A stretch of DNA of 64,000 nucleotides from CAIWHR01 sp963786625 (GTDB lineage: Bacteria > Pseudomonadota > Gammaproteobacteria > Burkholderiales > Casimicrobiaceae): assembly GCA_963786625.1 (NCBI GenBank), contig CAWAZS010000005.1:186001-250000 (forward strand), given 5' to 3'. The notes under the pieces were generated by a model that did no database searches, was not told the DNA's origin, and was given only the letters and a program-made list of their open reading frames with translations. The position numbers were made by a program, and so were the translations under genes. Shown piece by piece: positions 9,373-17,793 of the stretch; the stretch's first letter is position 1, and every line of letters starts with the position of its first letter.

Positions 9373-10779
9373 TGTGGCGCAAGTCGATCACCTTTCGGCT
9401 CGCGCTGTATTTTGGCGGCGCGTCGACTGCGGTGCTGCTTGCCATCGGATACCTGGTCGGCCTGTCCGTCGAGCGGCACTTTCTCGAGCTGGATCACGCC
9501 GATCTCCACGGCAAGATGGAGCTGGTGCGCCACGTGCTGTCGAAGGTGCAGACACCGGCCGATGTCGAAGCGCTTCCGGAGCGGATGGGGGATGCGTTGA
9601 TCGGCCACGACCGCGTTGTCGGTGAGCGTCACCCGGCCCCACGGCAAGACGCTGTTCGCTACCGCTGGCGCGGCCTTCCCCGAGGCGCTGATCGATGGCG
9701 CCGCCAGGGCGCCCGCGGCGCAGATGTCCGCGCTTGCCTCATGGGAACACGACGGTCAGGCCTACCACGGCTTCGCGAGCCGGGTCCCGACGCACCGCGC
9801 CGGGCTGCCGCGAGGTTGTCGTGGCCGTTGCCCTCAATTTCGCCGTGCACCACGCGTTCATGGCGGGCTTCTACGAGATACTCTGGCTGGCGATCGCCGC
9901 CGGGATCGTCTGCACCGCGCTGCTCGGCTGGCTCGCCGCAAGGCGAGGCCTGGCACCCGTCCGCGAGATGACCAGCGTTGCGCAGAGCATCACCGCGAGC
10001 CGGCTGCACGACCGGCTGCCGACGGCGTCCTTGCCGATGGAGCTCGTCGATCTGGCCGCGGCGTTCAACGGCATGCTGTCACGCCTGGAGGAATCGTTCC
10101 GCCGCCTGTCCGAGTTTTCGTCGGACCTGGCGCACGAGCTGCGGACGCCCATCGGCAGCCTGATGACGCAAACGCACGTGGCGCTCTCGCGGACGCGGTC
10201 CGCGGACGAGTACCGCGAGGTGCTGTATTCGAATTCCGAGGAGTACGAGCGGCTCGCACGGATGATCGCGGACATGCTGTTCCTAGCCAAGTCCGACAAC
10301 GGCCTGATCGTGCCGCGGCGCGAATCCGTCGATCTGGCCACCGAGGTGAAAGGAGCTGTTCGAGTTCTACGATGCGCTCGCGGAGGATCTCGACGTCAGC
10401 CTGGCATTCGACGGCAGCGGCACCGTCGATGGCGAGCGACTGATGATTCGTCGCGCCATCAGCAATCTCCTATCCAATGCGATCAATCACACCCCGCGAG
10501 GCGGATGCGTCAATGTGCGCATCGAGCGCGCCGAAGGCGGGGCCGTTCGGCTTTCCGTGGAGAATCCCGGTGACGGAATTGCCGCCGAGCATCTGCCACG
10601 CGTCTTCGACCGGTTCTATCGTGTCGACCCGTCGCGGCAGACGGTCGACGGATGGCGCCGGTCTCGGTCTGGCGATCACGAAGTCGATCGCGGCGGCGCA
10701 TGGCGCAACCGTCCGCGCGCTGTCCGCGGGCGGTCTGACGCGATTCGAAATTCTGTTTCCGACACCTGCGTCCGCGTGA
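9372..10779 (+). CDS. cusS: Heavy-metal sensor histidine kinase CusS (four frameshifts)
   Basis: This is an inner-membrane sensor kinase partner of CusR. It starts with MWRKSITFRLALYFGGASTA and a first membrane helix, followed by a periplasmic sensor region. A second helix (LWLAIAAGIVCTALLGWLAA) precedes HAMP (RGLAPVREMTSVAQSI). The H-box is DLAHELRTPIGSLMTQ. The N-box (ISNLLSNAINHTP), the RFYRVDP phrase and a G-box (GLGLAITKSIAAAHG) complete the ATPase domain. Frames change near 9610, 9810, 10350 and 10655. In the corrected frame the protein is about 468 residues and ends at 10779 (RFEILFPTPASA). Periplasmic Cu/Ag is the likely signal, inferred from family and location. Confidence 0.85.
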
Positions 10780-10882
10780 ACTCCCGATCGACGACTACGT
10801 TTTGCTCCGCCACTGCGGGGGCGACGGTGTGCGGGTCGAAACCCGAACACCGCGGCCCCGATGGAAGAAACGGCAATCGCTC

Positions 10883-11694
10883 TTACTTCTTCGCGGCCGC
10901 CGTCGCCTTGAGCCCAGCGTCGGCCTTCGTGAGCTCACGTTCGAGCCGATCGGCGGGCAGAGCGCCGGCGGTCATCGACCCGTCCGCGAAAATCAGCGTA
11001 GGGGTGCCGTTGATCTTCAGGCGCGCGCCGAGCGCCTGGGTCTTCGCCACGGGATTCTCGCACTCCCCGGCATTGTCGGGCAGCGCACCGGAATCGTAGT
11101 GGGCATCCCATGCCTTCTGCCGGTCGGCCGCGCACCAGATCATTCGTGCCTTGCGCGCGGCGTCGGGGTGGAGCTTGTCGATCGGTAGCAGGAAGGTGTA
11201 GACGGTCGTGTTGTCGATATTCTTCAGCGTCTTCTCAAGTCGCGCGCAGAACGGACAATCCGGGTCCGAGAAGACCACGAGTTTGCGTGCTCCGTTGCCT
11301 TTGACCTTCTTGATCGCGAGCTCGAGCGGAAGGGCTGCGAAATCGATTCGATTCTGCTGGCGTTGCCGCTCTTCAGTCAGGTTTGTCTTCGACGCCGTGT
11401 CGTATACAGCGCCGACCAGCACGTATTCGCCCTTCGCATCCGTATACACGATCCGATCGTCGAGCATCACCTCATAGAGGCCGGAGTAAGGCGTCTTCGC
11501 GACGCCACGGATTTCCGCGCCGGGGAATCGCAGTTCCAGCGTTTTCTTCAGGCCCGCTGCCTCGGGTGGCATCGGGGACGCCTTGTCGGTTCCCTGCGCC
11601 CAGGCGGGCAGCGCCGCAGCGTGAATGCCGCTGCGGTCAGCGCTGCCAAGGTAGCCGTGCGAGCGCGGAGGGTCGAAGGCGGACGGAAGGCCAT
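10883..11694 (-). CDS. dsbC: DsbC-type thiol:disulfide isomerase (one frameshift in signal peptide)
   Basis: This is a periplasmic disulfide isomerase. The mature protein has the N-terminal dimerisation domain (EIRGVAKTPYSGLYEVMLDD) and a thioredoxin domain with active site SDPDCPFCARLEKTL, followed by INGTPTLIFADG carrying the cis-Pro. The last intact frame starts at 11572, but a signal peptide (MAFRPPSTLRARTATLAAL, from 11694) lies in the neighbouring frame. It joins LPAWAQGTDKASPMPPEAAG if one base near 11615 is corrected. The total is about 269 residues, normal for DsbC. It converges with cusS. Its place in a copper island fits the need to repair copper-induced mis-oxidised disulfides, which is inference. 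Confidence 0.88.
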
Positions 11695-12276
11695 GACGTC
11701 TCCAATGATTTCGATCGGCGGTTGGACAGGCTCTTCGGCCGGACGTTCGGCCCGATCGTGACTTTCGTCAGCGCGAATGATCGACGATCGCGCGACCGAT
11801 GTCTTGCACGGTACAGAGTTGGTGCAGGCACCCCCGGGGCATGGTCGTTGCCGGTGCGCGCGGGCGCCCGCCGCAAGCGCCGCCCTGCTTACGCCGCGAT
11901 TACCGAGTTGTAATGCGTGCGTCATCGGTGTGCCACCCGCTCGCAGGTATCGTTGCCATGTGGCCGTATCTGTTCATGTCGAATCGTTTTCGATCGCTTT
12001 GGTGCGTCGGCAGGCGATCCAGGTTCGGAGCGACCTGCAGTAGGCAGCCACATTGCGCGAAGGAGCAAATGCTGTGTCCGACGACGAAGGCTGCAGCATT
12101 GATCATCGCATTGACGTTGAGCGCATGAGCCGGCCGGTCGCCCGTTGCCGTCCGGCCCGTTCTCTGCGGACCGGTCGGGGCGACCCGCGAGCTTTGGCAT
12201 CGGGGCGTCATTCACGGAACAGAGTCGACGGTCTCCGCCCCGGTATATGACGTCCTCAACAGCAAGGAGATTGACC
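11695..12276. other. Non-coding gap with a possible truncated secretory peptide
   Basis: About 580 bases lie between the divergent dsbC and Met-rich genes. No convincing full gene is seen. At 12069-12128 a short plus-strand frame, preceded by AAGGAG, encodes MLCPTTKAAALIIALTLSA and then stops. It looks like the beginning of a signal peptide whose mature part is lost or frame-shifted. The segment 11920-12060 is lower in GC and could hold promoters for both flanking genes. Confidence 0.35.
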
Positions 12277-12660
12277 ATGAAACACCTGATCGCAACCGCG
12301 GCATTGATCGCCTTTGCGGCCGTCCCACTCGCGACGTTTGCCGCCCAGGACGAGGCGCAGCGGCAAATTACCCAGCGCCTGCAGGAACAGAAGCTCAAGC
12401 TCGCCGCCGCCGAGAAGGCGCAAGGCGCCGAGCGCGACAAGCTGATGCAGGAACACATGAAGATGATGCAGGACACGATGGGCAGGATGCAGGCGATGAA
12501 GCCGCGCGAAGGCATGACGCCGAAAGAGCAGAAGGAGTGGATGGACGAGCACCAGAAGCTCATGGAGCAGATGATGGGTCAGATGATGGCCGAGCATCAC
12601 ATGATGATGCAGGGAACGATGGGGAAGGGAATGATGGGGCAGGGCACACCGCGCAAGTAG
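12277..12660 (+). CDS. Met-rich exported protein, putative copper binder
   Basis: This 127-residue protein has a signal peptide (MKHLIATAALIAFAAVPLAT, cleavage near TFAAQ), a charged helical stretch and a C-terminal half with about 20 Met in 65 residues (MKMMQDTMGRMQAMK, MMGQMMAEHHMMMQG). Met and His clusters of this kind bind Cu(I) or Ag(I) in proteins such as PcoE and SilE, but I see no homology to those. The start is fixed by AAGGAGA eight bases upstream. It begins the plus-strand satellite cluster. A periplasmic metal-sponge role is inferred from composition and location. Confidence 0.75.
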   Translation: MKHLIATAALIAFAAVPLATFAAQDEAQRQITQRLQEQKLKLAAAEKAQGAERDKLMQEHMKMMQDTMGRMQAMKPREGMTPKEQKEWMDEHQKLMEQMMGQMMAEHHMMMQGTMGKGMMGQGTPRK

Positions 12661-12712
12661 CGGTGCGGCGCTGTCTCGAGCGGGCGCGAACCTGCCTGAC
12701 GCTCATCGCGAC

Positions 12713-13033
12713 ATGGGAAGCGATTCCGACACGTCCGGCGAGGAACGACACGTCGAGCGTTGGCATCGACGGGGAACGCTGGCGCTCTTCGCGTTTGCCG
12801 CTATCGGCGTCTTTTTGCTGATTGCCGAGCATCGGGCGCACGTATTGCCCTGGTTGCCCTGGCTATTCCTGGCGGCATGCCCGCTCATGCACCTGTTCAT
12901 GCATCACGGACACGGCAGCCACGATCGTCCCGGAGGAAAGACGGCATCCGACGCTTGCCCCGAAGCGTCGTCGAGTCCCGATTCCACCATTCCCGGCACG
13001 ACATCCCAACATCAGCATGGAACGCGGCGATGA
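12713..13033 (+). CDS. DUF2933 small membrane protein
   Basis: This 106-residue protein has one hydrophobic segment (GTLALFAFAAIGVFLLIAEH), a short second one (VLPWLPWLFLAACPLM) and the DUF2933 signature CPLMHLFMHHGHGSH. A low-complexity tail follows. His and Met lie close together at the membrane edge, which suggests metal contact, though no function is established for DUF2933. Its stop overlaps the next start (ATGA), so it is translated together with the methyltransferase-like gene behind it. The pair is common in copper and mercury resistance regions. Confidence 0.8.
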   Translation: MGSDSDTSGEERHVERWHRRGTLALFAFAAIGVFLLIAEHRAHVLPWLPWLFLAACPLMHLFMHHGHGSHDRPGGKTASDACPEASSSPDSTIPGTTSQHQHGTRR

Positions 13034-13689
13034 ACGATGCTCCGGCCTACGGGCTCTGGTCGCTGGTGATCGTCAACTCACTGATCTTCATCATCTTCGC
13101 GTTCAGCTTCGCCAAACCGCAGTCGCCGCGGGATTGGCGCTCGTTCGGCGCGTTCTCCGCATTTCTGGTGGCGCTGTTCACCGAAATGTACGGATTTCCG
13201 TTGACGATCTACCTGCTTTCGGGCTGGTTGAGTTCACGCGTCCCGGGTGTGGATTGGGCCAGCCATGATGGTGGTCACTTGCTGGAGATGATGTTCGGCT
13301 GGCGCACCAACCCACACTTCGGTCCGTTCCACGTGCTGAGCTTCATCTTCATCGGCGGAGGCTTCTGGCTGCTCTCGGCGTCGTGGCGTGTCCTCTATCA
13401 GGCGCAACGCGCGCACCGTCTGGCCACATCGGGTCCCTACGCACGCATTCGTCACCCGCAGTACGCGGGCTTCGTGCTCGTCATGATCGGGTTCCTGGTG
13501 CAATGGCCAACGCTCGTCACGCTGATCATGTTCCCCATTCTCCTCACCATGTACGTGACGCTGGCCCGACGCGAGGAGCGCGACGCGGAAGCGGTGTTCG
13601 GGGACGAATATCGACGCTACGCGTCGGGCACCCCCGCGTTCGTACCACGATGGGGCCACGCGACACCCGCACATCACAGCAACCGATAG
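13030..13689 (+). CDS. Isoprenylcysteine carboxyl methyltransferase-like membrane enzyme
   Basis: This 219-residue integral membrane protein has about five hydrophobic helices (for example LWSLVIVNSLIFIIFAFSFA and PTLVTLIMFPILLTMYVTLA). The C-terminal signature of the ICMT/PEMT group is complete: GPYARIRHPQYAGFVLVMIG, then REERDAEAVFGDEYRRYA. These motifs bind S-adenosylmethionine in related enzymes. Bacteria lack prenylated CaaX proteins, so the acceptor is unknown; lipids or a small molecule are possible. The ATG overlaps the DUF2933 stop. Its location in the copper cluster suggests a membrane-modification role under metal stress, which is inference. Confidence 0.8.
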   Translation: MNDAPAYGLWSLVIVNSLIFIIFAFSFAKPQSPRDWRSFGAFSAFLVALFTEMYGFPLTIYLLSGWLSSRVPGVDWASHDGGHLLEMMFGWRTNPHFGPFHVLSFIFIGGGFWLLSASWRVLYQAQRAHRLATSGPYARIRHPQYAGFVLVMIGFLVQWPTLVTLIMFPILLTMYVTLARREERDAEAVFGDEYRRYASGTPAFVPRWGHATPAHHSNR

Positions 13690-14122
13690 CAGGGGTGCCC
13701 TTGATGTTCCATGGTACGACGACGGTTCCGGAGTTGAAGTGCCTGGTCCGGCCGTCGCGAAGTGCCCTTTGGAAGTGCAACCGCGGACGGCTGCAAGCTA
13801 CGCGATTGTGCTTCACCTGGTCGACACGACGGGATCGCTCTGTCGGCAACGGCACCTTCGCGGCCATGAAGCCGACCGCTGACGCAGGGCTGTGTGCGTT
13901 GCCGCACAGACGTCGGCAATATGTCAACGTAGATTCGCGCGAACGATACGGATTCCGAATCCATTTTGTTCCTGTGTTGCAGGCAGGTGGAGCGGTTGAG
14001 GGAGTGTGCAGACCTTTGGCGCGCGTGGCCCGGGATCGTCGGGCGGCAAGGTGCGGATTCGGGCTCATACGCTCTTTTGCCGAAGTGGTCCGGTAGTTTC
14101 ATTGTTCAGCTTAGGAAGACTC
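13690..14122. other. Gap of 433 bases without recognisable gene
   Basis: Neither strand carries a frame with protein-like composition; the longest minus-strand frame (13674-14102) has irregular, arginine- and serine-rich content typical of a shadow. GC falls around 13920-13980 (TATGTCAACGTAGATTCGCG), where a promoter for the following small genes could lie. AGGAAG at 14113-14118 serves as ribosome site for the gene at 14123. Confidence 0.5.
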
Positions 14123-14332
14123 ATGAAAGCGTTGCTTGCTATGGTTGTTGGTACGGTGCCGCTGTTGGCCAGCGGCGTCGCTTGGGCGCAGACCGGAAAC
14201 ATGATGAATGGCGATGGTGGCATGTGGGGCGGCGGCTGGATGGGCGGATACGGCGGGATATGGGGGCCGATCCTGCTTGTGGTCGTGATTGCCGGCGTCG
14301 TGGCATTGGTCATGCAGCGGAAGGGCAAGTGA
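14123..14332 (+). CDS. Small Gly/Met/Trp-rich single-pass membrane protein
   Basis: This 69-residue protein has a signal-like N-terminus (MKALLAMVVGTVPLLASGVA), a Met/Gly/Trp-rich external stretch (MMNGDGGMWGGGWMGGYGG) and one C-terminal membrane helix (WGPILLVVVIAGVVALVM) ending QRKGK. The layout resembles the small SHOCT-associated proteins found near metal-efflux genes, but the SHOCT motif itself is absent. The Met/Trp-rich patch faces the periplasm if the signal is cleaved. It could bind Cu(I), inferred from composition only. AGGAAG precedes the start. Confidence 0.65.
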   Translation: MKALLAMVVGTVPLLASGVAWAQTGNMMNGDGGMWGGGWMGGYGGIWGPILLVVVIAGVVALVMQRKGK

Positions 14333-14424
14333 ACCGAGGTGCGCATCGGCGAGTTGTGCCCGACCTGCGTCAATTCACCCCAGCTTGATCGGTAACGGAT
14401 CGAGCCGGTAGCATCGAAAACGTT

Positions 14425-14817
14425 ATGACTCGGATACTGCACCGCCATCGCCAGTTCCTCGCCTCCGCCGTTCTGGGGTTGTGGGCGTTTGCGGTGTTCG
14501 TGGGTATCGCGAATGCGTGTACGTGGGATGGCGTCGCGGCCGTTCCGCACCAACCGACCACGGCAGTACACGCAGGCGGTGACCCCATGGAAGATGGCAT
14601 GGCGACTGGCTGCGAGGAGTTCTGCAGCAACGACGTGCCCTTGGTCGGCGTGCTTCAGCTGGTCCAGGACCCGCCCGCCGGGCAGCCACTGGTAGTTGCA
14701 ACACATCACGACCTCGGCTTCCTGCCGATCTCCGCGCCGCTTCTCCGGTTGGCGCGGACAGCACATCCATCGTCGGGTGTGCCGTTCTCCCTCCGCATCG
14801 TCCGTCTCACGTTGTAA
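14425..14817 (+). CDS. Exported protein of unknown function, copper-cluster type
   Basis: This 130-residue protein has a signal peptide or anchor (QFLASAVLGLWAFAVFVGIA, then NAC), a region with His, Met and Cys (HAGGDPMEDGMATGCEEFC) and a C-terminal part with LVQDPPAGQPLVVATHHDLG and ending SLRIVRLTL. I recognise similar unnamed proteins near copper and silver resistance genes in other betaproteobacteria, but know of no assigned domain or function. Cys near residues 32, 63 and 67 could bind metal or form a disulfide. It stands alone between two Met-rich genes, with about 90 bases in front of it. Confidence 0.6.
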   Translation: MTRILHRHRQFLASAVLGLWAFAVFVGIANACTWDGVAAVPHQPTTAVHAGGDPMEDGMATGCEEFCSNDVPLVGVLQLVQDPPAGQPLVVATHHDLGFLPISAPLLRLARTAHPSSGVPFSLRIVRLTL

Positions 14818-14952
14818 GCCGCGGTAGCGGTCGAGCGCGTTTCTGGCGCTTGGCCCGCGTACGCCCGGAGCTTCCTGGCGTCGCGTCCCTCCGGGCTCGC
14901 GCGCCCTAAGCGTACTTGCCCGTTCGTTCAATCGGTTCACTTGGAGAGTCAC

Positions 14953-15435
14953 ATGAAGAGAACGTTCGCAATTGCTGTTGGTACGGCCGTTTTGCTTGCC
15001 GCAGGCATGCCCATGGCGCAGAACACGAAAGCGCCCGCGTCGAACTCCAACCCCACTGCCATGCAACCCAGCCCGTCCATGAGCATGGGCAGTCAGATGG
15101 GACAGATGGACGAACACATGAAGACGATGCAAGCCCTGCACGACAAGATGATGAGTGCAACCACGCCCGAGGACCGCCAGAAGGTGATGGACGAGCAGCG
15201 GAACGAAATGCAGGGCGGCATGGCCATGATGGCTCCGATGATGCAGGGCGGCGGCATGATGGGTGGAATGGGCAGCGGCACGATGGGTCAGAAGGGCAAA
15301 CCTGCCGACGCCAACGCGCAGATGCAGATGATGCAGAAGCGCATGGACATGATGCAGATGATGATGCAGACGATGATGGACCAGCAGGGGATGATGGCTG
15401 GCCCGCAAGCCATGGTCGCCGCGCCAAAGACGTAG
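14953..15435 (+). CDS. Met-rich low-complexity exported protein
   Basis: This 160-residue protein has a signal peptide (MKRTFAIAVGTAVLLAAGMP) and more than 35 Met, arranged as MM pairs and MxM motifs, many with Gln or Gly between them (MMQMMMQTMMDQQGMM). Such Met density gives many soft-ligand sites for Cu(I) and Ag(I). TTGGAGAG, 12-5 bases before ATG 14953, acts as ribosome site; an in-frame TTG at 14941 is part of it and is an unlikely start. It is distinct in sequence from the Met-rich protein at 12277 and probably evolved by repeat expansion. Copper buffering in the periplasm is inferred. Confidence 0.75.
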   Translation: MKRTFAIAVGTAVLLAAGMPMAQNTKAPASNSNPTAMQPSPSMSMGSQMGQMDEHMKTMQALHDKMMSATTPEDRQKVMDEQRNEMQGGMAMMAPMMQGGGMMGGMGSGTMGQKGKPADANAQMQMMQKRMDMMQMMMQTMMDQQGMMAGPQAMVAAPKT

Positions 15436-15611
15436 CGCGCGCACTAACTGCAGGTATGGGGACGTTGAGACATGCGACGTGATTTCCACAATGCAAGGGA
15501 TCGGTGCGCGACGCCACGCCGCATAAAACGCGGCGGTGGCATCAGCTGGTGGCGTCGCACCGTCATCCCACCGCCCAACCCATGGTTCCGCCAATTTGAA
15601 GGAGTCGATGC

Positions 15612-16001
15612 ATGTACGGATTCAGCACGCAGCTAAAGGTACCGTTCGATATCGCCGTCGCGAAAGTCACCGAGGCCCTGAAAAAGGAAGGATTCGGCGT
15701 GCTCACCGATATCGATGTCAAGGCAACGCTGAAAGCCAAGCTCGATGTCGACCGCCGGCCGTATCGCATACTCGGGGCATGCAACCCCCCGCTCGCACAC
15801 CGCGCGATCGAGGCTGACCCCGACGTCGGTCTGTTACTGCCATGCAACGTGGTCGTGCGCGAGGAGGTCGATGGAACCATTACGGTAGCGTTCATGGATC
15901 CCGAGGCCGTGTTGCAGTTGGTGGACAAACCGGAGGTGCACGCCCTTGGCAAGGAGGTACGGGCACTTCTGCAGCGGGTCTGCACGAGCCTCACGGCGTG
16001 A
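15612..16001 (+). CDS. DUF302 domain protein
   Basis: This 129-residue protein consists of one DUF302 domain: an N-terminal strand and helix (FDIAVAKVTEALKKEGFGVL), TDIDVKATLKAKLDV, and the typical ILGACNPPLAHRAIEADPDV followed by GLLLPCNVVVRE. DUF302 proteins form small homodimeric sandwiches. They are frequent beside copper, mercury and sulfur-oxidation genes, with unknown activity. The conserved Cys in GACNPP and in LLPCNVVV are present. No signal peptide is seen, so it is probably cytoplasmic. GAAGGAG about ten bases upstream fixes the start. It is followed after about 90 bases by the ABC1-kinase gene. Confidence 0.85.
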   Translation: MYGFSTQLKVPFDIAVAKVTEALKKEGFGVLTDIDVKATLKAKLDVDRRPYRILGACNPPLAHRAIEADPDVGLLLPCNVVVREEVDGTITVAFMDPEAVLQLVDKPEVHALGKEVRALLQRVCTSLTA

Positions 16002-16092
16002 CACCACGATAAGGCGCGGACTCGAAGGCGACGATGGTCGACGCGGAAAAGCCTGGCCGCCGCGCCAGTGAAGTAGCAAGCGGGAGCAACGC

Positions 16093-17709
16093 ATGGCTGT
16101 AACGATCACCAAGGAAAAGAGCAGCCTGCTGCGATCGGCACCGCGCCTCATGCAAATCCTGCGCGTGCTCGCCAGGCACGGGTGCCTGGGGGCCCTGCTC
16201 GGCAGGAAGCGCTGGCCGTCGCCGAAGAACGTACGGGAAACCTTCGAGGAACTGGGACTCGTCTTTCTCAAGTTCGGGCAAGTGCTCGCGATGCGGCGTG
16301 ACCTGCTGCCGGACCGCCTACACCAAAGAGCTGGAGCAGCTGCACGACGAGCTGCCGGCGATGGGCATTGACACCGTGCGCGCGACGGTCGAAGGCGAAC
16401 TGGGCGCCTCGTTGACGGATTTGTTCCCGTCGTTCGACGAAACGCCGCTGGCCGCCGCGACCATCGCCCAGGTGCACGAGGCGACAATCCACGATGGGCG
16501 GCACGTGGCCGTGAAGGTGCAGCGGCCCGGCCTTGAAGCGATCATCTCCACGGATATCGCGGCACTGACCTACCTGGTCGCGCTCGGAGAACGGCTCGTT
16601 CCGCGCCTGCGCGCGCTCGACCTTCCTGTCGTGGTGAGCGAGTTCGCCGACAGCCTGAGGCGGGAGACCGATTTCAGCCGCGAAGCACGTTCCGTGGTGC
16701 TCTTTCGCACCGCGCTCGCGGATGTTCCCGACCTCTGGATTCCGGATGTCGTGGCGGAGCGCTCGGGCGCGACCGTGCTGACGCTGGAGTTCTCCGCCGG
16801 CGAACGGGTCGATCACTATGCCAAGCTGCACCCGGAAGCGATGCCGGGTTCGATGCATACCCTGGTGAAGCTGATGCTGCAATCGATCTTCGAAGAAGGC
16901 TTGTTTCACGCCGATCCGCATCCCGGCAATGTCTTCGTCCTGCCCGACGGGCGGCTCTCCCTGCTCGATTTCGGCAAGACGGGCGAGCTCGACGAGCCGA
17001 TGCGCGAATCGCTGATCCTTCTTCTCGAGGCGGTCGTCAAAGGCGATGCGCGGGCTGCCACCGAGGCCTATCTCGAAATGGCCCCGGCGACCGAGGACGT
17101 CAACCGCACGGCGCTGTTGGCGGACATCAAGGCGGCGCTCTATGAAATCCGCCGGACCAATCTGGCGGATGTTTCGATCGGGGATGCGTTCGATTCGCTG
17201 ATGCGCGCCGGAAGCCGGAACGGGGTGCACAACCCCGGCGAGTTTGTCCTGCTGACGCGTGCCTTCGTCATTCTGGAATCGATGACGCGGGCAACTCGCC
17301 CCGGACCATGACTACATGGAATCGTTTCGCGAAGAGATCTCGCGCCTGACCAAGCAGCACTTCTCGCCGGCGCGGATAAAGGAGAAGACGACCACGCTTG
17401 CCCGCGAGTTCGAGCGCCTGGTCAAGGATGCGCCCGGCGACACGCGACGCGTCCTCCGCCGCATCGCCGAAGGCAATCTGGGCCGACTGCCCGGTCTGGA
17501 GGCCCTGGGAGGCTCGCTTCAGCCGCAATCTCGAGCGGCTCACGAGCGCCATCGCTTTCGCCGCTCTCGTCATCGGCGGCTCGATGCTGTTGATGACTCC
17601 GATGGGCGGCTGGCACGACATTCTCGGCGAAGCAATGCTCGTCACCGGGATTGGCGGCATGCTCATGACCGCCATTCGTGCATTGCGTCGAGACCATGGC
17701 CTGCGCTGA
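16093..17709 (+). CDS. ABC1/UbiB-type atypical kinase (three frameshifts)
   Basis: This is an AarF/UbiB/ABC1 family protein of about 538 residues. The family KxGQ signature is present (LVFLKFGQVLAMRRDLLPD), as are an ATP-binding strand (HVAVKVQRPG), the catalytic loop (FHADPHPGNVFVLPDG) and the metal motif (LLDFGKTGELD). The C-terminus has two membrane helices (AIAFAALVIGGSMLLM and ILGEAMLVTGIGGMLM). UbiB relatives support ubiquinone synthesis or lipid/quinone handling by ATPase activity. Frames change near 16320, 17300 and 17510. As the gene lies inside a metal-resistance island with no ubi genes around, it is probably not the housekeeping UbiB but a specialised paralogue. Confidence 0.82.
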
Positions 17710-17793
17710 CGTCCTACTTCCGAATGCATCGGTATGAAGCCGTGAATCGGTGGATCCTGCCGACCACGCCGAACCGGGAGTCGAGGTAATCCG

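Noticed and set aside
13674..14102. A 142-codon minus-strand frame between the ICMT-like gene and the small membrane protein
   Set aside because: It has random-looking composition, overlaps the end of the ICMT-like gene, and shows no motif or ribosome site.
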